From the NCBI GenBank assembly GCA_016793565.1, contig JAEUMA010000043.1, forward strand, positions 1 through 5,961: a DNA stretch of 5,961 nt, read 5' to 3'. The notes below the pieces were generated by a model, which was not told the origin of the DNA, searched no databases, and saw only the letters and a list, made by a program, of their open reading frames with translations. Below, piece after piece: positions 5,776 to 5,961 of this stretch (positions are counted from its first letter, which is position 1; each line of letters begins with the position of its first letter). Position numbers and translations under genes: made by a program. The stretch is from Rhizobiaceae bacterium. Its GTDB lineage: Bacteria > Pseudomonadota > Alphaproteobacteria > Rhizobiales > Rhizobiaceae.

Positions 5776-5797
5776 CGGGGCCGGCTGTCCGGCCCCG
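5776..5797. terminator. GC hairpin between convergent genes, possible bidirectional terminator
   Basis: GGGGCCGG (5777-5784) and CCGGCCCC (5789-5796) form a perfect 8-bp stem around a CTGT loop, extended by a C-G pair at 5776/5797. It starts 20 nt after the synthase stop and ends 7 nt before the stop of the minus-strand gene. The position between two convergent stops fits termination in both directions. There is no T-run on either side, so it may act with Rho or as a 3'-end stabiliser instead. Confidence 0.5.
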
Positions 5798-5804
5798 TCC
5801 GATC

Positions 5805-5961
5805 TCAGTTGCCGTCGGTGGCGGCGCCGTCGGTGGCGGGCAGGACCTGTTCCGGCACCGTCACGTTGGTATCGGCGGAGGGCGCCTGCATCTGCAGCTT
5901 CTCACCGACGGCCTGAGCGAGGTCGCGCGTGATGCCGCGCTGCCAGATGTCGGCCGCCTGG
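5805..5961 (-). CDS. C-terminal end of an unidentified protein (cut by window edge)
   Basis: An open minus-strand frame enters from the right edge and ends with TGA at 5807-5805, giving 51 visible residues. It starts QAADIWQRGITRDLAQAVGE, continues through a Gln-rich stretch (KLQMQAP), and ends in an Ala/Thr/Asp/Gly-rich, low-complexity tail with two PATDG/AATDG pentapeptides before a terminal Asn. The first half could be an amphipathic helix and the last 25 residues look disordered. I do not recognise the family. Evidence that it is a real gene is the uninterrupted frame, normal GC-rich third positions, and the hairpin placed just past its stop, convergent with the synthase gene. Confidence 0.6.
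   Translation of the reverse strand, partial: QAADIWQRGITRDLAQAVGEKLQMQAPSADTNVTVPEQVLPATDGAATDGN
5811..5840. repeat. Two tandem 15-bp units in the coding tail
   Basis: Bases 5811-5825 and 5826-5840 are identical except for the last base (GCCGTCGGTGGCGG followed by C or G). On the minus strand each unit encodes five residues, PATDG then AATDG. A unit length that is a multiple of three keeps the frame, so copy number could vary without breaking the protein. Confidence 0.8.

Overview
The window is GC-rich (my estimate is low-to-mid 60s percent) and reads like ordinary chromosome of an alphaproteobacterium, most likely of the Hyphomicrobiales (Mesorhizobium/Phyllobacteriaceae-like). That placement is an inference from protein style (rhizobial-type MoaA, EamA transporter and cyclopropane synthase) and codon use, not from a marker gene. 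I see no tRNA, rRNA, CRISPR array, transposase, phage gene or integration site.

Layout. At the left edge two minus-strand transporter genes are arranged in tandem: the N-terminal part of a Bcr/CflA-type MFS drug exporter (1-446, cut by the window edge) and, upstream of it by 3 nt, a complete EamA/DMT-family permease (450-1370). Both probably use non-ATG starts. A 281-bp non-coding stretch (1371-1651) follows, with two diverged inverted copies of a ~34-bp repeat. Next on the minus strand are a small exported protein of unknown function (1652-2014) and moaA (2122-3114), which makes the first intermediate of molybdenum cofactor synthesis.

A 135-bp divergent intergenic region separates moaA from a plus-strand pair: a DUF971 protein (3250-3600) and a PPOX-type FMN-binding flavoprotein (3657-4268), followed by a plausible intrinsic terminator. 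A complete cyclopropane-fatty-acid synthase gene (4461-5756) stands alone after a 192-bp gap. It converges on the C-terminal end of an unidentified minus-strand gene (5805-5961, cut by the window edge), with a strong GC hairpin between the two.

Functional reading. The genes do not form one obvious pathway. They comprise small-molecule export, molybdenum cofactor synthesis (MoaA is a [4Fe-4S] radical-SAM enzyme), a DUF971 protein of a family with a known link to Fe-S assembly proteins, a flavoprotein, and a membrane-lipid modifier. I do not see a convincing new biological system. The points most worth a second look are the inverted repeat pair at 1387-1566, the palindrome ahead of the exported protein, and the divergent moaA/DUF971 arrangement.
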